From: Hominenteromicrobium gallistercoris
GTDB lineage: Bacteria; Bacillota; Clostridia; Oscillospirales; Acutalibacteraceae
Length of the DNA: 41,975 bases
Assembly (NCBI GenBank): GCA_019119145.1
Contig: DWXR01000100.1
Coordinates: 1 to 41,975 of the forward strand
Direction of reading: 5' to 3'
The notes beneath the pieces are model-generated. The model was not told the DNA's origin. It did no database searches and saw only the letters and a program-made list of their open reading frames with translations. The position numbers were made by a program, and so were the translations under genes. Positions 39,186 to 41,975 of this stretch are shown one piece after another (position 1 is the stretch's first letter; each line of letters starts with the position of its first letter).

Positions 39186-41438
39186 TCAGGCGCCGTAGGT
39201 TGTGCGCTCGATGATCTCGCGCTGGACGACCGGGTTCAGCGTGACGAAGCGCGCGCTGAAGCCGCCGATGCGCACGAGCAGGTTCTGGTAATTCTCCGGG
39301 TGCGCCATCGCGTTTTCGAGGTCGTCGCGCCCGACGACGCAGAGGTTCGTCTGCACGCCGCCGTTTTCGTAGAACGCCTTGAGCACGGCGCCGACCTTAT
39401 CCATCGAGCCGGCGAAGAGCTCCTTCGTGAAGCGGACGTTGTTGATGACGCCGACGTGCTTCGAATTGTCGAACTTCGACATCGAGTTGAGCAAGGCGGT
39501 GATGCCGTTCTTATCCGCGCCGATCGAAGCGCCGTTTCCGTTCGCCATCGCGCTGCCGCGCTTTCTGCCGCAGGCGGAGGCCTCGCACAGGCTGCCCCAC
39601 TCCGCGCTCATCGAGTTGTTGACGCTGACGATGTTGTAGTGGTCGAGCCCGGCGGCCTTGCCCGCGGCGATCGTCATGTCGGCGAGGTCCGCGAACAGGC
39701 GCGTCGCCATCGCGTCGGCCGCATCGTCGTCGTTGCCGTATTTGGGCGCGTCTAAGCAGAGCCTGCGCTCCGCGTCGTAGCCCTCGAAGTCGCAGTCGAG
39801 GATGTGGACGAGCTCCTCCAGCGTGAAGCGCTTCTGGTCGTAGACGAGCGTCTTGATCGCCGTCAGGCTGTCGGCGCAGCTGATGATGCCGAACATCTCG
39901 CTCGAGGCGTTCAGGTAGCGCACGCCGCCCTCAAAGACCGGCTTGCCGCGCGCGATGCAGTCGTCGAGCAGCAGGCTCAGGTGCAGGTAAGGCGCGTTTT
40001 CGCCGGCGACCGCGTAGTTCAGGTACTTGTGCACGGCGAAGCTGTCGATGATCGGCTTGAGCTGCGCGAGCACCGCGTCGTACAGCTTCTCGAAGGTGTC
40101 GAATTCGGAGAGCGCGCCGGTCTCCACGCCGCAGCGGACGTTCTGGAACTTGTCAACGCCGTTGTGCAGCGCGATCTCGAGCGCCTTGAGCGCGTTGATG
40201 CCGTTGTTCGGCGTGCCGACGCTGCGGCCGACGAGCACGTATTCGCCGCAGCCGAACGGCACGTACTGCTCGGCCTCCTCGCGGGAAACGCCGTAGACCT
40301 TCTGCACCGCGGGGATGTTCGTCTCGTCGGAATAGATGATCGGGAACGTCGTGCCCTCGGCGTTGACCTCCATCGCCTTGCGGAAGACCTCCTCGCTCAT
40401 GCCGCTGTAGTAGCGCAGCGTGAGCTGCGGCACGACCTCGCGGAACCGGCGGGAGGCTTCCATGATGACCATGGCGAGGCGGTCCGCCGCTTCGGGACGG
40501 CGGCGGCCGAGGCCGCCGATGATTACGCGGCAGTCGTGGATCTTGTTGATCTCCTTGAAGTGCTTGTAGAGCGCGAGCACGATCTGGACGCCGTCCTCCT
40601 CGGTGATGCGCCCGGCGTCGACGTCGGCGGCGTAGAGCCCGCCGAGGTAGTCGTCCATGCGGCCGTAGTTCATCAGGTCGGAGCTGACCGCGTAGATCCA
40701 CATCAGCTGCACGCCCTCGAGGAACGTCTTCGGCGGGTTGTGCTGGATCGCGAGGAGCGCGTCGGCCAGCGCGGCGAAGCGTCTGCGCGCCGTCTCGCTC
40801 TGCGCGGTTTCGCTGAACGCAAGCGCCTGCTCGCGGTAGCGCGCGCACGCGCCGCGCAGGCTTTCGATCCACATCTTGAGCGCGGTGTAGAACGAGGACG
40901 CGCCGTTCTTCTCGGCCGCCGCGTCGATCTCGCGGTCAAGGCCGTCGAAGCCGAGCGTCATCAGCTTTTCAAAGTCGAGGTTCGTGCCGGCGACGCGGCA
41001 GTCGCAGTTGCCGGCGCCCGCGCCCTGGTAGCCCTTCGGCGGCACGTAGCCGTAGCGCTTCGCAAACGCGAGGTCGAGCTTGCGCGCGGTGGTCTCCTCG
41101 TGCCAGAACATGTGCACGGTCGAAAGCTCCGCCTTTTCCTCTTCGGTCAGTTCGTTTTCGCATTCGCGCCTGGCGAGCAGGAAATCGAACTCGTCGAAGT
41201 AGTACGTGTAGCAGCAGCCGATCTGCGCCGAGTAGCCGCCCACCTGCGAGGTGAAGCCGGCGAAGTCGTGCTCGTAGCGGCCGGCGATGCCGTCGTTTTC
41301 ATCCATCGGCACGAGGATGTGCCGCAGCTGGAAGTCGAGGCATTTGGCCTCGCGGATGTAGATGTCGTCGCTGTTCGCCTTGTAGATGCGCGTGAATTCG
41401 ATCGCATTGCGCAGCTTCTGCAGATTGCTTTTAAACAT
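39186..41438 (-). CDS. Glycyl radical enzyme of unassigned substrate
   Basis: A 750-residue cytosolic, strictly anaerobic enzyme of the PFL-like superfamily. The glycyl radical loop RIGGFSARFV carries Gly726, 24 residues from the C-terminus. The thiyl Cys397 lies in QYVPFGCGEYVLVG; Glu399 at Cys+2 is where the eliminases and dehydratases (GCVEP/GCVET enzymes) keep their general base. Pyruvate formate-lyase has two adjacent Cys here and is therefore excluded; the CGEY form also differs from the choline, glycerol/propanediol, hydroxyproline and isethionate enzymes, and from the GCHE of arylacetate decarboxylases. No microcompartment or substrate genes adjoin. The ATG at 41438 follows AAGGAACGG; an in-frame GTG at 41447 lies within that region. 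It is preceded by the structured repeat and a 10-base dyad. Confidence 0.93.
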   Translation of the reverse strand: MFKSNLQKLRNAIEFTRIYKANSDDIYIREAKCLDFQLRHILVPMDENDGIAGRYEHDFAGFTSQVGGYSAQIGCCYTYYFDEFDFLLARRECENELTEEEKAELSTVHMFWHEETTARKLDLAFAKRYGYVPPKGYQGAGAGNCDCRVAGTNLDFEKLMTLGFDGLDREIDAAAEKNGASSFYTALKMWIESLRGACARYREQALAFSETAQSETARRRFAALADALLAIQHNPPKTFLEGVQLMWIYAVSSDLMNYGRMDDYLGGLYAADVDAGRITEEDGVQIVLALYKHFKEINKIHDCRVIIGGLGRRRPEAADRLAMVIMEASRRFREVVPQLTLRYYSGMSEEVFRKAMEVNAEGTTFPIIYSDETNIPAVQKVYGVSREEAEQYVPFGCGEYVLVGRSVGTPNNGINALKALEIALHNGVDKFQNVRCGVETGALSEFDTFEKLYDAVLAQLKPIIDSFAVHKYLNYAVAGENAPYLHLSLLLDDCIARGKPVFEGGVRYLNASSEMFGIISCADSLTAIKTLVYDQKRFTLEELVHILDCDFEGYDAERRLCLDAPKYGNDDDAADAMATRLFADLADMTIAAGKAAGLDHYNIVSVNNSMSAEWGSLCEASACGRKRGSAMANGNGASIGADKNGITALLNSMSKFDNSKHVGVINNVRFTKELFAGSMDKVGAVLKAFYENGGVQTNLCVVGRDDLENAMAHPENYQNLLVRIGGFSARFVTLNPVVQREIIERTTYGA

Positions 41439-41515
41439 AAAAATCACCGTTCCTTATTTTTGTGCCGGTCGGCGAAGCCGATTGCCGCTTTGCCCGTCGC
41501 GGCAAAGGCACAAAT
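41436..41515 (-). repeat. Structured leader repeat, copy 2 (upstream of the glycyl radical enzyme)
   Basis: 80 bases on the minus strand ending in the enzyme's ATG. Compared with copy 1 (35605-35685) there are five substitutions and one A deletion: two in the P2 loop, the rest in the A-run and around the ribosome binding site. All proposed stems are unchanged. The loop changes allow an alternative hairpin TTTGCC / GGCAAA. Confidence 0.85.
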
Positions 41516-41518
41516 CGT

Positions 41519-41541
41519 GTGTGAAAAAGTATTTTTCACAC
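41519..41541. promoter_or_regulatory. Perfect dyad upstream of the glycyl radical enzyme
   Basis: GTGTGAAAAA, GTA, TTTTTCACAC: 10-base arms. It could be an operator for an anaerobiosis or redox regulator, or a leader hairpin. The 11-base gap between TGTGA and TCACA does not fit Crp/Fnr or Rex spacing exactly. Confidence 0.6.
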
Positions 41542-41826
41542 TACGCCGCCTTGACCCAAAATTCTAATTTGAATATCAGTAAATTATGATCTCTCAACAG
41601 AGGTTACAGTGTTTTAATAAAATCCTCCAAAAGCCTTGAAAATAAAGGATTTATCGCAATGTGTCCGCCTTATCTCTTTATACGGTTACACACAAGTTTA
41701 CTCTTTCCCTCCTTGCTCATAAGGGCAAATGCAAGGGCAAGAAAATCTCATAACAAGATATAACAGAGTGTGGCAATCGGAAAACTGTGATGTATGTGCG
41801 AATATATTATAACGGAGGATTTTTTA
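41542..41826. other. AT-rich intergenic region, probable mobile element border
   Basis: No gene is supported on either strand. Composition drops sharply from the GC-rich enzyme gene to AT-rich DNA shared with the TnpV gene at the edge. The element end probably lies in here, but no terminal repeat or target duplication can be confirmed without the other end. TATTAT (41805-41810) may be the -10 of the TnpV gene. Confidence 0.5.
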
Positions 41827-41975
41827 ATGGACAAGTATATTTATGATGCAAGCAATGGTTTATGGTATGAGTTGCAGGGGGATTATTATATTCCTTGCCT
41901 TACTTTACCAGCCGAAAAAGAAAACAAACCTATCAGTTTGTGGGGGCAGCGACACTTGCGGTATCTGAAAGAATA
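41827..41975 (+). CDS. tnpV: TnpV family transposon protein (3' end off window)
   Basis: The first 49 residues are visible: MDKYIYDASNGLWYELQGDY, then YIPCLTLPAEKENKPIS and LWGQRHLRYLKE. This is the conserved N-terminus of TnpV, a small protein of unknown function encoded on Tn4451/Tn4453-type mobilisable elements and many clostridial conjugative elements. The ATG at 41827 has GGAGG eight bases upstream. The gene is strongly AT-rich against the chromosome. It implies that an integrated element continues beyond the right edge. Confidence 0.85.
   Translation, partial: MDKYIYDASNGLWYELQGDYYIPCLTLPAEKENKPISLWGQRHLRYLKE

Noticed and set aside
39186..41438. Pyruvate formate-lyase
   Set aside because: The active site has a single Cys followed by Gly-Glu (CGE) instead of the two adjacent cysteines of PFL, and the activase has the two-cluster ferredoxin insert absent from PflA.
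1..41975. CRISPR array, rRNA or tRNA genes
   Set aside because: No regular spaced repeats, rRNA-like stretches or tRNA cloverleafs were seen on reading both strands; a covariance search was not possible here.

Overview
The window is about 42 kb of GC-rich (roughly 65% by eye) chromosomal DNA from a low-complexity-envelope, anaerobic Gram-positive bacterium. The gene families point to class Clostridia, most likely an Oscillospiraceae/Ruminococcaceae-like gut lineage: a T-box leader over cysE-cysS, DUF1385 followed by prmC, DUF6062, a MecA-type domain, a VanZ-family protein, clostridial MATE pairs, and a glycyl radical enzyme with its oxygen-sensitive activase. Genus cannot be read from the sequence. 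Start codons are often GTG or TTG behind strong AGGAGG-type ribosome binding sites.

Layout. 1-2.4 kb: a TetR regulator followed by an ABC exporter ATPase and a large FtsX-like permease cut by the left edge (all minus). 2.5-4.4 kb: glgB. 4.5-6.1 kb: 8-oxoguanine glycosylase and a DUF6062 protein (minus). 6.1-6.95 kb: an 850-base AT-richer non-coding region with DnaA-box-like sites. From here most genes are on the plus strand: rlmB, a 1043-residue membrane protein that looks like a catalytically dead P-type ATPase, and a MecA C-terminal-domain protein (to 11.3 kb). 11.4-12.4 kb: a lipoprotein and a VanZ-family protein (minus). 12.5-18.4 kb: lipoprotein, response regulator, histidine kinase, DUF1385, prmC and a Dabb protein. 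18.5-21.3 kb: two tandem MATE transporters. 21.3-22.6 kb: an ECF sigma factor with a one-pass membrane partner. 22.8-26.2 kb: GH42 beta-galactosidase and a long-form PRPP synthetase. 26.2-28.0 kb: an AT-rich patch with two small Cro/C1-type regulators and an orphan lipoprotein, probably acquired. 28.1-30.6 kb: Cys T-box, cysE, cysS. 30.7-32.6 kb: a uroporphyrinogen-decarboxylase-fold protein, a membrane-anchored XRE regulator and a broken Nudix gene. 32.7-36.1 kb: divergent D-threonine-aldolase-like and D-aminoacylase genes plus a RidA-type protein, which together look like D-amino-acid catabolism. 36.2-38.1 kb: a zinc-ribbon/one-TM/repeat protein. 38.3-41.4 kb: a glycyl radical enzyme and its activase (minus). 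41.8 kb to the edge: the start of a TnpV gene, so a Tn4451-like or conjugative element begins near the right edge.

The most unusual observation is an 81/80-base element present twice (35605-35685 plus, 41436-41515 minus). It is about 93% identical, always in the sense direction, and runs through the ribosome binding site to the ATG of the gene it precedes (RidA and the glycyl radical enzyme). It can fold as a three-way junction, and the differences between copies fall outside the proposed stems. It is either a duplicated cis-regulatory RNA or a short mobile intergenic repeat. The other main candidates are the glycyl radical enzyme itself (active-site Cys-Gly-Glu, substrate not assignable) and the pseudo-P-type ATPase.
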